A model generated the notes under the pieces. The model saw only the letters and a program-made list of their open reading frames with translations, made no database searches and had not been told where the DNA came from. Below are positions 24,479 through 33,465 of a stretch of 64,000 bases of DNA, piece by piece. The translations under genes were made by a program, and so were the position numbers. How positions within the stretch are numbered: the first letter of the stretch is position 1; the number at the start of each line of letters is the position of its first letter. The stretch is from Caulobacteraceae bacterium (lineage in GTDB: Bacteria; Pseudomonadota; Alphaproteobacteria; Caulobacterales; Caulobacteraceae): positions 1 to 64,000 of the forward strand of contig CANJRI010000007.1 in the NCBI GenBank assembly GCA_947476555.1, read 5' to 3'.

Positions 24479-25218
24479 CGGACGCCGCTCACCAGCCTGG
24501 GCGGCTCGTAGTCGGCGATGCCACTGAGCGCTTCGGGTTGCAGCAGGATCGCCACGCCCGAACGCAGCTCGATCAGCCGCTCGCGCCGGAGCTGCTGCAG
24601 GGTGCGATTGACCTGCACGATCGACAGCCCCAGGGCGTCCGCCAGCACTTCCTGGGTCAGTGGCAGCGGGAACCGGCGTCCATCGCCCAGGCCCACGACC
24701 TCCAACCGGCTCTGGAGCTCGAGCAACAGGTGAGCGACCCGTTCGAAAGCGGTCTGCTGGCCCAGCCGGACCATATGGTCGAGCAACAGCTGCTGGTCGT
24801 GAATCTTGCCCTTGGCGATGGCGCGCGCGAGGCCAGGGGCCCGGTCCTCAGCGGTGGCCGCCAGGACGCTTTCGCTGTCGGCGGTCTCCAGCGCGGTCAA
24901 GGCCACGACGCTCCACAGGGCGTGGGGCGCGTCCTGGAATCCGATGGTGTCGCCGGGCAGGACGAAACGAAAGATCTGGCGCCGGCCGTCCGGCAGCATG
25001 CGTTGGCAGGCGGCCCAGCCGGCCACCACGAAGCGCCGCCGGCGGATCGGCTGGCCCTCGACGATCAGTTCTTCGCCGGGGCCGTGCTGCTCGCGGCGTT
25101 CGCCGGCCTCGCGGATCAGGACCTCGTCGGACTCGGAGATGGACGTCAGGGCGCGAAGGCGTTTGAGGACTGGCTCGATCGGCCAGACCGCGAGGCGTGG
25201 CTTGAAGCGTCCAGCCAT
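24475..25218 (-). CDS. Crp/Fnr family transcription regulator
   Basis: A 247-residue regulator. Residues about 30-150 form a cyclic-nucleotide-binding-like barrel (GEELIVEGQPIRRRRFVVAG, DGRRQIFRFVLPGDTIGF), and the C-terminal winged helix (LTQEVLADALGLSIVQVNRTLQQLRRERLIEL) binds DNA. No Fnr-type cysteine cluster is seen, so it is unlikely to be an oxygen sensor of that kind. The frame is open further upstream, but the ATG at 25218 gives a normal family length. It is divergent from the M13 peptidase gene. Confidence 0.87.
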   Translation of the reverse strand: MAGRFKPRLAVWPIEPVLKRLRALTSISESDEVLIREAGERREQHGPGEELIVEGQPIRRRRFVVAGWAACQRMLPDGRRQIFRFVLPGDTIGFQDAPHALWSVVALTALETADSESVLAATAEDRAPGLARAIAKGKIHDQQLLLDHMVRLGQQTAFERVAHLLLELQSRLEVVGLGDGRRFPLPLTQEVLADALGLSIVQVNRTLQQLRRERLIELRSGVAILLQPEALSGIADYEPPRLVSGVR

Positions 25219-25263
25219 TTTTGCAGCCCCCAAGCGCGGGCGCACGTCCCCGCGATCTGAAAA

Positions 25264-25288
25264 AGCGCCGTCGGGCCGAAAAAGTTCC
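25264..25288 (-). promoter_or_regulatory. EcfG-like promoter upstream of the Crp-type regulator
   Basis: On the minus strand GGAAC (25288-25284), 16 bases, then CGCT (25267-25264): one mismatch from consensus, about 45 bases before the ATG. It is a weaker candidate than those at 13832 and 49279. Confidence 0.3.
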
Positions 25289-25365
25289 TTTGGGGCCGCC
25301 AAATCAATCCGCTTGCGCGCGACGCCGCGTCGCGCTTTCACGGACGCCACATTGGGAGACGCGCC

Positions 25366-27432
25366 ATGACCTTGCGCCACGCCATCCTCGCCGGAGCCCT
25401 GGCCCTCGCGGCCTGCGCGCCGAGGGCCGAGGCTCCGCCACCCGCCAAGCCTCAGTACGGCGCCTTCGGCTTCGACACCGCCGGAATGGACTCCGCGGCG
25501 GCGCCCGGCGACGATTTCTTCCGCTACGCCAACGGCGGCTGGGTTGATCGCACCCCGATCCCCGAGGACCGCTCAAGCCTGAACAGCTTCGGGGTGATCG
25601 CCGAGACCGCAGCCGAGCGGACCCGGGCGATCATCGAGGAGGCGGCCCGCACGGCGCCGGCCGGCTCCGAGGCCCGCAAGGTCGGCGACTACTTCAACGC
25701 CTTCATGGACGAGGCCAGGATCGAGCAGCTGGGCGCCGCCCCGCTGAAGCCGGAGCTCTCCCACATCGCCGCCATCGGCGACCGCACGGCCCTGGCGCGC
25801 GAACTGGGTGGGGCCCTGCGCGCCGACGTCGACGCCCTGAACGCCACCAACTTCTACACCGACCGCCTGTTCGGCCTCTGGGTCGCCGAGGACCTCAACG
25901 ACACCACCAAATACCGGCCCTACCTGATGCAGGGCGGTCTCGGCCTGCCCGACCGGGAATACTATCTGGGCGCGGGCGAGCGGTTCAAAGAGGCCCGCGC
26001 CGCCTATCAGAAGCACATCGCCGCCATGCTGACCCTGGCCGGTTTCGCCGACGCTGACGCCCGGGCGGTGCGCATCCTCGCCCTGGAGACCGCCATCGCC
26101 CGGGTCCACTGGAGTGTTGACCAGACCAGCGACGTGGCCAAGGCCAACACCGTCTGGACCAGAGCCGAGCTGCCCGCCAGGGCGCCCGGGATGGACTGGG
26201 ACGCCTTCCTTTCCGCCGCCGGCCTGCAGGACCAGGACCGCTTCGGCGCCTGGCAGGCCAGCGCCATCTCCGGGATCGCCCGACTGGTTGGCGCCCAGCC
26301 GTTGGAAGCCTGGAAGGACTACCTCGCCTTCCACGCGGTGGAACGGGGCGCGCCGCGCCTGTCCAAGGCCTTCGTGGACGAGCATTTCGCCTTCAACGGC
26401 AAGACCCTATCGGGGACCCCTCAGCTTCGCGACCGCTGGAAGCGCGGGGTCGACAACACCTCCGGCGCGCTCGGCGAGGCGGTGGGCAAGCTCTACGTTG
26501 AGAAGCATTTCTCGCCGCAGGCCAAGGCCAAGGGCCAGGAGATGGCCAAGAACGTCCTGGCCGCTTTCCGCAAGCGGATCGACGCCCTCGACTGGATGAG
26601 TCCCGAGACCAAGGCCGAGGCCCGCAAGAAGCTGGCCAACTTCAAGGTGATGGTCGGCTACCCCGACAAGTGGCGCGACTATTCCGCCCTGGAGGTCAAG
26701 GCCGACGACGCCTACGGCAACGCCGAGCGGGCCGAGCTCTTCGATTACCGCCGCAACCTCGCCAAGCTGGGCGGGCCGGTGGACCGCGGCGAGTGGTTCA
26801 TGAACCCCCACACCGTCAACGCCCTCTTCGCCCCCTCGCAGAACTCGATCACCTTTCCGGCCGGGATCCTGGAGCCGACCTTCTTCGATCCGGCGGCCGA
26901 CGACGCGGTGAACTACGGCGCCATCGGCGGGGTGATCGGCCACGAGGTGAGCCACGGTTTCGACGACGTCGGCGCCCTGTTCGACTCCAGCGGCAACCTG
27001 CGCAACTGGTGGACACCGGCTGACATGGCCCGCTTCAAGGCCGAGACCAAGAAGCTCGCCGACCAGTACAGCGCCTACGAGCCGCTGCCGGGCCTGAAGC
27101 TCAACGGGAACCAGGTGCTGGGCGAGAACATCGCCGATGTGGCGGGGCTTTCCACAGCCTATGACGCCTACAGGCTGTCGCTGGCCGGCAAGGAGGCCCC
27201 GGTGCTGGACGGCTACACCGCCGACCAGCGGTTCTTCCTCGGCTGGGCGCAGAACTACCGCTCCAAGTACCGCGAGGCCGCCTTGCGCCGGGCGGTGGTC
27301 ACCGACGTCCACGCGCCGGGCCCCTACCGGGCGCTGACCGTGCGCAACCTCGACGCCTGGTATCCGGCCTTCAAGGTCCAGCCCGGCCAGAAGCTCTACC
27401 TGGCGCCCGCCGACCGGGTGAAGGTCTGGTAG
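25366..27432 (+). CDS. M13 family zinc metallopeptidase, lipoprotein
   Basis: A 688-residue neprilysin/PepO-type endopeptidase. The zinc site is HEVSH (His526, Glu527, His530), with the third ligand in ENIADVAG (Glu587, Asp591). A lipobox (LALAACA) with Cys near residue 17 suggests lipid anchoring in the periplasm, followed by a Pro/Ala linker. The C-terminus ends in VKVW, a typical end for M13 enzymes. It degrades peptides outside the cytoplasm. GGGAGACGCGCC precedes the ATG. Confidence 0.94.
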   Translation: MTLRHAILAGALALAACAPRAEAPPPAKPQYGAFGFDTAGMDSAAAPGDDFFRYANGGWVDRTPIPEDRSSLNSFGVIAETAAERTRAIIEEAARTAPAGSEARKVGDYFNAFMDEARIEQLGAAPLKPELSHIAAIGDRTALARELGGALRADVDALNATNFYTDRLFGLWVAEDLNDTTKYRPYLMQGGLGLPDREYYLGAGERFKEARAAYQKHIAAMLTLAGFADADARAVRILALETAIARVHWSVDQTSDVAKANTVWTRAELPARAPGMDWDAFLSAAGLQDQDRFGAWQASAISGIARLVGAQPLEAWKDYLAFHAVERGAPRLSKAFVDEHFAFNGKTLSGTPQLRDRWKRGVDNTSGALGEAVGKLYVEKHFSPQAKAKGQEMAKNVLAAFRKRIDALDWMSPETKAEARKKLANFKVMVGYPDKWRDYSALEVKADDAYGNAERAELFDYRRNLAKLGGPVDRGEWFMNPHTVNALFAPSQNSITFPAGILEPTFFDPAADDAVNYGAIGGVIGHEVSHGFDDVGALFDSSGNLRNWWTPADMARFKAETKKLADQYSAYEPLPGLKLNGNQVLGENIADVAGLSTAYDAYRLSLAGKEAPVLDGYTADQRFFLGWAQNYRSKYREAALRRAVVTDVHAPGPYRALTVRNLDAWYPAFKVQPGQKLYLAPADRVKVW

Positions 27433-28217
27433 TCCAGCCGGTCACCGATCCGGACGATCCGCGCATCGAGGGCTATCGCGCGGTCAAGGAGCGCGACCTG
27501 GTCGGCCGCCAGGGCCTGTTTGTGGCCGAGGGCCGGGTGGTGCTGGAGAAGGCTGCGCGGGCGATCCCGGATCGGCTGGTCTCGGTGCTGGTGGCCGAAA
27601 GCCGGCTGCCGGGCATGGCCGATGTGCTCGGCGGGCTGCCGCAGGCCTTGCCGGTCTATGGCGCCAGCCAGGCGGTGATGGACGCCATCGTCGGTTTCCC
27701 GATCCATCGGGGGGTCCTGGCGCTGGGGCGGCGGCCGGAACGGACGCTCGCGGACCTGATCGGCGGCCTGCCGGAACGGGCGCTGGTGGTGGGTCTGATG
27801 GGCATCGCCAACCACGACAACATGGGCGGGATCTTCCGCAACGCCGCCGCCTTCGGGGCCGATGCGCTGATGCTGGGCGCCGACTGCTGCGATCCGCTCT
27901 ACCGTAAGGCCATCCGGGTCAGCGTCGGGGCCGCCCTGACCACGCCGTTCGTGGTGTGCGAAGAGATGGTTGGCGCCCTGCAGACCGCCGGCTTCGAGGT
28001 CCTGGCGCTCAGCCCGCGCGGCGAGGTCGACCTTGCGGACCTGAAGCCGGCGGGCCGGACGGCGATCCTGTTCGGCGCGGAGGGCCCGGGCCTGCCGGAC
28101 GGCGTGCTCGCCCGGAGCCGCACGGTCCGTATCCGCATGGCCGGCGGCTTCGACTCGCTGAACGTCGCCACCACCAGCGGGATCGTGCTGCACCACCTGG
28201 CGGCGGCGCGGGCCTAG
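27426..28217 (+). CDS. SpoU/TrmH family RNA 2'-O-methyltransferase
   Basis: A SPOUT-fold methyltransferase. Motif 1 is HDNMGGIFRNAAAFGAD, motif 2 FGAEGPGLPD and motif 3 GFDSLNVATTSGIVLH. The usual first GTG (27522) would remove conserved N-terminal sequence (DPDDPRIEGYRAVKERDLVG). No ATG, GTG or TTG is in frame before it, so CTG at 27426, overlapping the M13 peptidase stop, is proposed and gives 263 residues. The exact RNA target is unknown. The stop overlaps the convergent dioxygenase-family stop (CTAG). Confidence 0.8.
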   Translation: MVVQPVTDPDDPRIEGYRAVKERDLVGRQGLFVAEGRVVLEKAARAIPDRLVSVLVAESRLPGMADVLGGLPQALPVYGASQAVMDAIVGFPIHRGVLALGRRPERTLADLIGGLPERALVVGLMGIANHDNMGGIFRNAAAFGADALMLGADCCDPLYRKAIRVSVGAALTTPFVVCEEMVGALQTAGFEVLALSPRGEVDLADLKPAGRTAILFGAEGPGLPDGVLARSRTVRIRMAGGFDSLNVATTSGIVLHHLAAARA

Positions 28218-28993
28218 GCGCCGAAGGCCACTGCCGAGACATCGACGTCCATCACCCGATCCTTGAAGGCGATCCGGCCCGGCTCGCCGCTCGCGGCGCC
28301 GGCGGCGATCATCAGCGGGATCAGATGCTCCTCGCGGGGATGGGCCTCGCGGGCGTGGGGCGCGGTCTCCCAATGGGCGAGGGCGGCGTCCCGGTTGGCC
28401 GTATCGGCCACCGCGCCCGCCAACCAGGCGTCGAAGCGCTCGGAGCGCTGGGTGAAGTCCGGGGTGAAGCCGCGCATGTTGTGCCAGCTCATGCCCGAGC
28501 CGACGATCAGCACGCCCTCATCGCGCAGCGGCGCCAGGGCCCGTCCGGCGGCCAGATGCTCGGCCGGATCGAGCCCGGCTTTCAGCGAGAGCTGCAGCAC
28601 CGGGATGTCGGCGTCGGGCGTCACTAGCTTCAGCGGCACGAACACCCCGTGGTCCCAGCCGCGCGCCGTGGCCTCGGCCGCGCCCAGCAGGGCGCGGACT
28701 CGGGCGGCGATCTCCGGCGCGCCGGGCGCGTCGAAGCGCAAGGCGTAGGTTTCCGCCGGGAAGCCGGAATAGTCGAAGATCAGCTCAGGCCGGACGGTGG
28801 CGCCCACCGTGAACTGCGGCGCCTCCCAGTGGCCGGAGACCACCAGGATCGCCTTGGGCCGCTCGGGCAGGGAGGCCACCAGCCCCTTCAGCCAGCCGGC
28901 CAGGGGATCCCACTCGTCGGCGGGGCCGCGGGTCCAGTCCATGAAGAAGCAGGGCCCCGCGCCGTGCGGAATGAAGAGGGTGGGCTGGCGCAA
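28214..28993 (-). CDS. DODA-type (LigB-like) extradiol ring-opening dioxygenase
   Basis: A 259-residue LigB/DODA (YgiD-like) family protein. Metal-site histidines are visible: His10 in LFIPHGAGP, His55 in SGHWE, His115 in WDHGVFVPL, plus SGMSWHN. Family members open catechol-type rings with iron or zinc; the natural substrate is unknown. The start is TTG at 28993, only one base after the stop of the FMN reductase gene, so the two form an operon. A LysR regulator is divergent, which suggests a response to quinones or aromatics. Confidence 0.88.
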   Translation of the reverse strand: MRQPTLFIPHGAGPCFFMDWTRGPADEWDPLAGWLKGLVASLPERPKAILVVSGHWEAPQFTVGATVRPELIFDYSGFPAETYALRFDAPGAPEIAARVRALLGAAEATARGWDHGVFVPLKLVTPDADIPVLQLSLKAGLDPAEHLAAGRALAPLRDEGVLIVGSGMSWHNMRGFTPDFTQRSERFDAWLAGAVADTANRDAALAHWETAPHAREAHPREEHLIPLMIAAGAASGEPGRIAFKDRVMDVDVSAVAFGA

Positions 28994-28994
28994 T

Positions 28995-29570
28995 TTAAGC
29001 CGCCTTCCGGATGGGTTCGTCCGCCAGGATACGCTCGATCCAGGCGACGAACGCTTGGCCATAGCCACGCAGGAATTCGGCCGTGCCGTCGTTGACCAGT
29101 TCGCCGGCCTCGTCGAACAGGGTGTAGGCCCCGCCGATATAGGCCTCCTGGCTGAGCAGGGGCACGTTCAGGAACACCAGCGACTGGCGCAGATGGTGGT
29201 TGGCGCCGAACCCGCCGATGGCGCCGGGGGAGACGCTGATCACCGCGCCGGGCTTGCCGTTCCAGACGCTGGCGCCGTAGGGGCGCGAGCCCACGTCGAT
29301 GGCGTTCTTCAGCACGCCCGGGACCGAGCGGTTGAATTCCGGCGTCACGAACAGCACCGCGTCGGCCGCGTCGACCTCCTTGCGGAAGCGCACCCAGGCG
29401 GCCGGCGGGTCGCCCTCCAGGTCCTGGTCGAAGTGCGGCAGGTCCCCGATCTCCACGAAGCGGAACTTAAGGCCCGGCGTGAGGGCGGCGAGCGCCTTGG
29501 CGGTCTTGCGGCTGACGGAGTCCTTGCGGAGCGAGCCGACCACGACGGCGACGGTGCGGGGGTGGGACAT
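28995..29570 (-). CDS. NADPH-dependent FMN reductase (quinone reductase-like)
   Basis: A 191-residue flavodoxin-fold reductase. The FMN phosphate loop is VVVGSLRKDSVSRKTAKAL, then TPEFNRSVPGVLKNAIDVGSRP and SVSPGAIGGFGANHHLRQSL, as in ChrR/YieF-type enzymes that reduce quinones, azo dyes or chromate. The ATG at 29570 has AAGGA eight bases upstream; the open frame extends to 29642 into the regulator-binding region. It is the first gene of the operon with the DODA-family enzyme and divergent from LysR. Confidence 0.9.
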   Translation of the reverse strand: MSHPRTVAVVVGSLRKDSVSRKTAKALAALTPGLKFRFVEIGDLPHFDQDLEGDPPAAWVRFRKEVDAADAVLFVTPEFNRSVPGVLKNAIDVGSRPYGASVWNGKPGAVISVSPGAIGGFGANHHLRQSLVFLNVPLLSQEAYIGGAYTLFDEAGELVNDGTAEFLRGYGQAFVAWIERILADEPIRKAA

Positions 29571-29632
29571 GAGGTGATCCTTCCTTGATGCAGGGAAGGT
29601 GGGGCTTGTCCTCAGTGTTGATAATCCCGCCA

Positions 29633-29660
29633 ATTTGGCCAAATATCCTGCCGAACAGGA
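29633..29660. promoter_or_regulatory. Candidate LysR operator in the divergent promoter
   Basis: Two inverted repeats lie side by side in the 99-base divergent gap: ATTTGGCCAAAT (29633-29644, perfect) and TCCTG-N5-CAGGA (29646-29660). LysR regulators bind dyads such as T-N11-A between their own gene and the target operon. The location fits; the binding itself is inferred. Confidence 0.5.
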
Positions 29661-29669
29661 AATAATCCC

Positions 29670-30587
29670 ATGGACCGCCTGGATGAGATCCGCGCCTTCA
29701 CGGCGGTGGCCGAGGCCCGCAGCTTCACCCAGGGCGCGCGCAAGGTCGGCGTCTCGGGCGCCCAGGTCTCCAAGCTGGTGGCCAGGCTGGAGAACCGCCT
29801 CGGCGCGCGGCTCCTCAACCGCACCACCCGGGATGTCTCGCTCACCGACGTCGGCCGGGCCTATCTGGAGCGCGCCCGGGAACTCCTGGAGGCGTTCGAC
29901 GCGCTGGAGGTCTCGGTTCGCGACCAGGGTGGGCCGAGCGGGCTCTTGAAAATCTCGGCCCCGGTGTCCTTCGGTCGTCGCCAGCTGACCCCCGCGCTCC
30001 TGGACTTCGCCGCGGGCTGTTCAGCCGTGTCCCTGGACGTGGCCTATTCCGACCGGATGGTGAACTTAGTGGAAGAGGGTTTCGACGTGGCCGTGCGGAT
30101 CGGCCAGCTTCCCGACTCATCCCTGGTCGCCCGGCGCCTGGCCGCCGTCCGGTTGGTGACCTGCGCCGCCCCGGCCTATCTCGCGCGGGCGGGCAAGCCG
30201 CTGTTCCCCGGCGACCTCGCGGGCCATGACGCCATCCTCGATTCCAACGCCAAGGATCCGACCCTGTGGCGCTACGGATCGGGCGCGGAGCTGCAGGAGG
30301 TGAAGGTCCACGGCCGGCTGAAGTTCTCCGGCGCCGAGGCCTGCGTCGCCGCCGCCGTGGCCGGCTTCGGCATCGCCTACACCCCGGCCTTCGCCGCCGA
30401 CGAGGAGCTGCGCGCCGGCCGGCTGGTCCCGCTCATGTGCGGCTACGAGACCGACACCATCCACGTCCACGCCGTCTACCCCCACGCCCGCCACCTGGCG
30501 GCCAAGGTCCGGGCCTTCGTGGATTTCCTGGCCGAGCGCTACGCGGGCGAGCCGGAGTGGCACCGGGGGTGGAGAGAGTCGGGGTAG
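29670..30587 (+). CDS. LysR family transcription regulator
   Basis: A 305-residue LysR protein. The N-terminal winged helix (MDRLDEIRAFTAVAEARSFTQGARKVGVSGAQVSKLVARLE) is followed by a periplasmic-binding-like effector domain of the PBP2_CrgA type (SVSFGRRQLTPALLDFAAG region, VAAAVAGFGIAYTPAF). It is divergent from the FMN reductase/DODA operon and probably controls it in response to an aromatic or oxidised ligand. The gap downstream (30588-30730) holds nothing I can identify. Confidence 0.92.
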   Translation: MDRLDEIRAFTAVAEARSFTQGARKVGVSGAQVSKLVARLENRLGARLLNRTTRDVSLTDVGRAYLERARELLEAFDALEVSVRDQGGPSGLLKISAPVSFGRRQLTPALLDFAAGCSAVSLDVAYSDRMVNLVEEGFDVAVRIGQLPDSSLVARRLAAVRLVTCAAPAYLARAGKPLFPGDLAGHDAILDSNAKDPTLWRYGSGAELQEVKVHGRLKFSGAEACVAAAVAGFGIAYTPAFAADEELRAGRLVPLMCGYETDTIHVHAVYPHARHLAAKVRAFVDFLAERYAGEPEWHRGWRESG

Positions 30588-30730
30588 GGGGGTGAGGGCT
30601 GCTTTTGGCGCGGCGCCAACATCATTGCTGACCCGACGGATCGCCGCGCCGGGTGGATGGCGGACCTGCGGCTAGCAGTCCACGGGCTGAGGCTGGCCTT
30701 CTCCTCGCGCCCGAGCTAGCAGACCGCCCC

Positions 30731-32359
30731 ATGATCCGCCTCGACAATATTTCCAAGCAGAACGGCCACCAGATCCTGTTCATCGACGCCTCGATGGGCG
30801 TCCAGAAGGGTGAGAAGGTCGGGCTTGTCGGCCCGAACGGCGCCGGCAAGACGACCCTGTTCCGTATGATCACCGGTGAGGAGCAGCCCGACGACGGGCT
30901 GGTGGTGATCGATCCGGGAATGACGATCGGCTATTTCAGCCAGGATGTCGGCGAGATGTCGGGCCAGAGCGCGGTCGCCGCGGTCATGGACGGCGTCGGC
31001 CCCGTCAGCGCGCTCGCCGCCGAAATGGCTGGGCTCGAGGCGGCTATGGTCGATCCGGACCAGGAGGGCCAGCTAGACGCCATCATGGAGCGCTATGGCG
31101 AGGTGCTGGAGCGGTTCCAGGAGTTGGACGGCTATGCGCTGGACGCGCGAGCGCGCGAGGTCCTGGCCGGCCTGAGCTTCAGCCAGGAACGCATGGACGG
31201 CGATGTCGGCCTTTTGTCTGGCGGCTGGAAGATGCGTGTGGCTCTGGCCCGCATCCTACTGATGCGCCCCGACGGCATGCTGCTGGACGAACCCAGCAAC
31301 CACCTCGACCTGGAAAGCCTCATCTGGCTCGAGGCCTTCCTCAAGAACTACGACGGCGCCCTGTTGATGACGTCGCACGACCGCGCGTTCATGAACCGCA
31401 TCATCGGCAAGGTGGTGGAGATCGACGGTGGCTCGCTCATCACCTATTCGGGCGATCTCGACTTCTACGACCAGCAGCGCGCGCTCGGCGAGCAGCAGCG
31501 CCAGGCGCAGTACGAGCGCCAGCAGGCCATGCTCGCCAAGGAAATCAAGTTCATCGAGCGATTCAAGGCCAGAGCCTCGCACGCCGCCCAGGTCCAGAGC
31601 CGGGTGAAGAAGCTCGACAAGATCGAGCGCGTCGAGGCGCCGCGCCGCCGCCAACAGGTCCAGTTCGACTTCAGGAGCCCGCCGCGCTCGGGCGACGACG
31701 TGATCGTCCTCAAGGGCGTCCACAAGGGCTACGGCGCCCAGCCGATCTACGAAGGCCTCGATTTCCTGGTGCGCCGCAAGGAACGCTGGTGCGTCCTCGG
31801 CGCTAACGGCGCCGGCAAGTCGACGCTGCTCAAACTGGTGGCCGGCGCCACCAAGCCGGACCAGGGTACGGTCAACACCGGCGCCAGCGTCCGGATGGGC
31901 TACTTCGCCCAGCACTCCATGGACTTGCTGGACGGCGAAGAGACGATCTTCGAGTCTCTCGACAGCGCATTCCCCCAGGCGGGCCAAGGCGCGCTACGCA
32001 CACTGGCGGGCTGCTTCGGCTTCTCCGGCGACGATGTGGAAAAGCCCTGCCGCGTCTTGTCCGGCGGCGAGAAGGCCCGCTTGGTCATGGCCAAGATGCT
32101 GTTCGATCCACCCAACCTGCTGGTGCTCGACGAGCCGACCAACCACCTCGACATGGCGACCAAGGAGATGCTGGTCGCGGCCCTGGCGGACTTCGAGGGG
32201 ACCATGCTCTTCGTCTCTCACGACCGCCATTTCCTGGGGGCGCTGTCGAACCGCGTGCTGGAACTGACGCCCGAGGGAATCCATCAGTACGGCGGCGGCT
32301 ATTCGGAATATGTGGCCCGCACGGGCCAGGAAGCGCCGGGGTTGCACCCGGGAGCCTAG
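30731..32359 (+). CDS. ABC-F family ATPase (ribosome-associated)
   Basis: A 542-residue protein with two ABC domains and no membrane part. Walker A motifs are GPNGAGKTT and GANGAGKST; signatures LSGGWKM and LSGGEKA; Walker B regions LLDEPSNHLD and LVLDEPTNHLD. The linker between domains is basic and helical (KEIKFIERFKARASHAAQVQSRVKKL), as in YbiT-like ABC-F factors that act in the ribosomal E site. No long antibiotic-resistance interdomain arm is evident, so a housekeeping translation role is more likely. The frame is open upstream to 30653; the ATG at 30731 gives the canonical start. Confidence 0.93.
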   Translation: MIRLDNISKQNGHQILFIDASMGVQKGEKVGLVGPNGAGKTTLFRMITGEEQPDDGLVVIDPGMTIGYFSQDVGEMSGQSAVAAVMDGVGPVSALAAEMAGLEAAMVDPDQEGQLDAIMERYGEVLERFQELDGYALDARAREVLAGLSFSQERMDGDVGLLSGGWKMRVALARILLMRPDGMLLDEPSNHLDLESLIWLEAFLKNYDGALLMTSHDRAFMNRIIGKVVEIDGGSLITYSGDLDFYDQQRALGEQQRQAQYERQQAMLAKEIKFIERFKARASHAAQVQSRVKKLDKIERVEAPRRRQQVQFDFRSPPRSGDDVIVLKGVHKGYGAQPIYEGLDFLVRRKERWCVLGANGAGKSTLLKLVAGATKPDQGTVNTGASVRMGYFAQHSMDLLDGEETIFESLDSAFPQAGQGALRTLAGCFGFSGDDVEKPCRVLSGGEKARLVMAKMLFDPPNLLVLDEPTNHLDMATKEMLVAALADFEGTMLFVSHDRHFLGALSNRVLELTPEGIHQYGGGYSEYVARTGQEAPGLHPGA

Positions 32360-32386
32360 CGGCGTTGGCTCCGAAGGACCCGATAC

Positions 32387-32902
32387 CTACCGCCCTCCAA
32401 CCCCCACCCGCCCCGCCAGCATCTCCAGCGCCGCGCGCAGCGCCTGCACTCGCACCTCCGCCCGGCCGACATCGCGGAACATCTCCCGCCGATGCACCGT
32501 GGCTTCCCCCCGCCGGGAGGCCGCGAAATGCACTAGGCCCGCCGGCTGGCCCGGGCCGCCTTCGGTGAAGCCGGTGATCGACACCGCCGCATCCGCCCGC
32601 GAGTGGGCGAGGGCGCCCTCGGCCATCGCCCGGGCGCAAGCTTCGGAGACCGCGCCGTCGGCGTCCAGCACGGCCTTCGGCACGCCCAGCATCTCGTGCT
32701 TGGCCTCGTGGGTATAGGTGACGAACCCGCGCTCGAAGGCGTGGGACAGGCCGGGCATGTCGGTGAGCAGGGAGGCCAGCAGGCCGCCGGTGCAGCTTTC
32801 CGCCGTGGCCAGGGTCAGGCCGGTGTCGCACGCCTGGCGCAGGATCGCCTGCGCCAGGTCGTCGATGTCCTTCGGGATGGCGGGGTCGAGGGCTTCGGCC
32901 AA
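32387..32902 (-). CDS. pncC: CinA C-terminal domain / nicotinamide-nucleotide amidohydrolase
   Basis: A 171-residue stand-alone CinA C-terminal domain. The catalytic motif TAESCTGGLLASLLTD carries the Ser nucleophile, and AVSITGFTEGGPGQPAGLVHFA is the conserved second block. It converts NMN to nicotinate mononucleotide in pyridine salvage. The start is TTG (32902), one base after the hemerythrin stop, so translation is coupled. The N-terminal COG1058 domain of full CinA is absent, as usual for this form. Confidence 0.9.
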   Translation of the reverse strand: MAEALDPAIPKDIDDLAQAILRQACDTGLTLATAESCTGGLLASLLTDMPGLSHAFERGFVTYTHEAKHEMLGVPKAVLDADGAVSEACARAMAEGALAHSRADAAVSITGFTEGGPGQPAGLVHFAASRRGEATVHRREMFRDVGRAEVRVQALRAALEMLAGRVGVGGR

Positions 32903-32903
32903 G

Positions 32904-33428
32904 CTAGTGCTTCGCCGGCCCGCCCATCTTGGCCGTCAGCTCGGCCTTGCGGGCGGCCATCTGTTCGCCGACGGTCTTGGTGTCCATCCCGTTCTTCTTG
33001 GCCTGCGGGAAGTACTCCTCTTCCTCCTCCTCGACGTGGTGCTCGATCATCTCCATCAGCACCTTGACCTTGGCGTCGTACATCTCGTCGGCGGGGCTCA
33101 TGGCCTCGAGCTGGGCCATCAGGTCCTTGGCCGAGGCGTGCTCCACCTCCGCCTCGTTGACGATCTCCTGGTCGTCCACGAACTCGCGGGAGGCGGGATA
33201 GAAGATCTCCTCCTCGATCCGCATGTGGACCTTCAGCTCGCCGCAGATCTGCATGCAGATCGCCTGCTTCCTGGTGTCGTTCTCCTTCGCCTCCTCGTAC
33301 TTGGCGAACAGCTTTTCGACGGCGCGGTGGTCGGCCTTCAGGAGGGCGATGGCGTCCTTGGCCCGGGTGGCGGCGGCCTTCTTGGCGGCGGCCTTGCGGC
33401 CGGCGCTCGGGGTCTGGGCGGTGGGCAT
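32904..33428 (-). CDS. Hemerythrin HHE domain protein
   Basis: A 174-residue protein. A Lys/Ala-rich N-terminus (residues 10-24) precedes a hemerythrin fold with ligands at His34, His68, Glu72, His97, His130/131 and Glu134/135 (DHRAVEKL, HMRIEEEIFYP, HHVEEEEEEYFP). Such proteins bind O2 or NO at a di-iron site. It is coupled to pncC downstream. A near-consensus EcfG promoter lies 38 bases upstream, suggesting stress induction. Confidence 0.92.
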   Translation of the reverse strand: MPTAQTPSAGRKAAAKKAAATRAKDAIALLKADHRAVEKLFAKYEEAKENDTRKQAICMQICGELKVHMRIEEEIFYPASREFVDDQEIVNEAEVEHASAKDLMAQLEAMSPADEMYDAKVKVLMEMIEHHVEEEEEEYFPQAKKNGMDTKTVGEQMAARKAELTAKMGGPAKH

Positions 33429-33465
33429 GAGGTCTCTCCCGTTGTTTCGAGGGGTAGGTCTTCTG

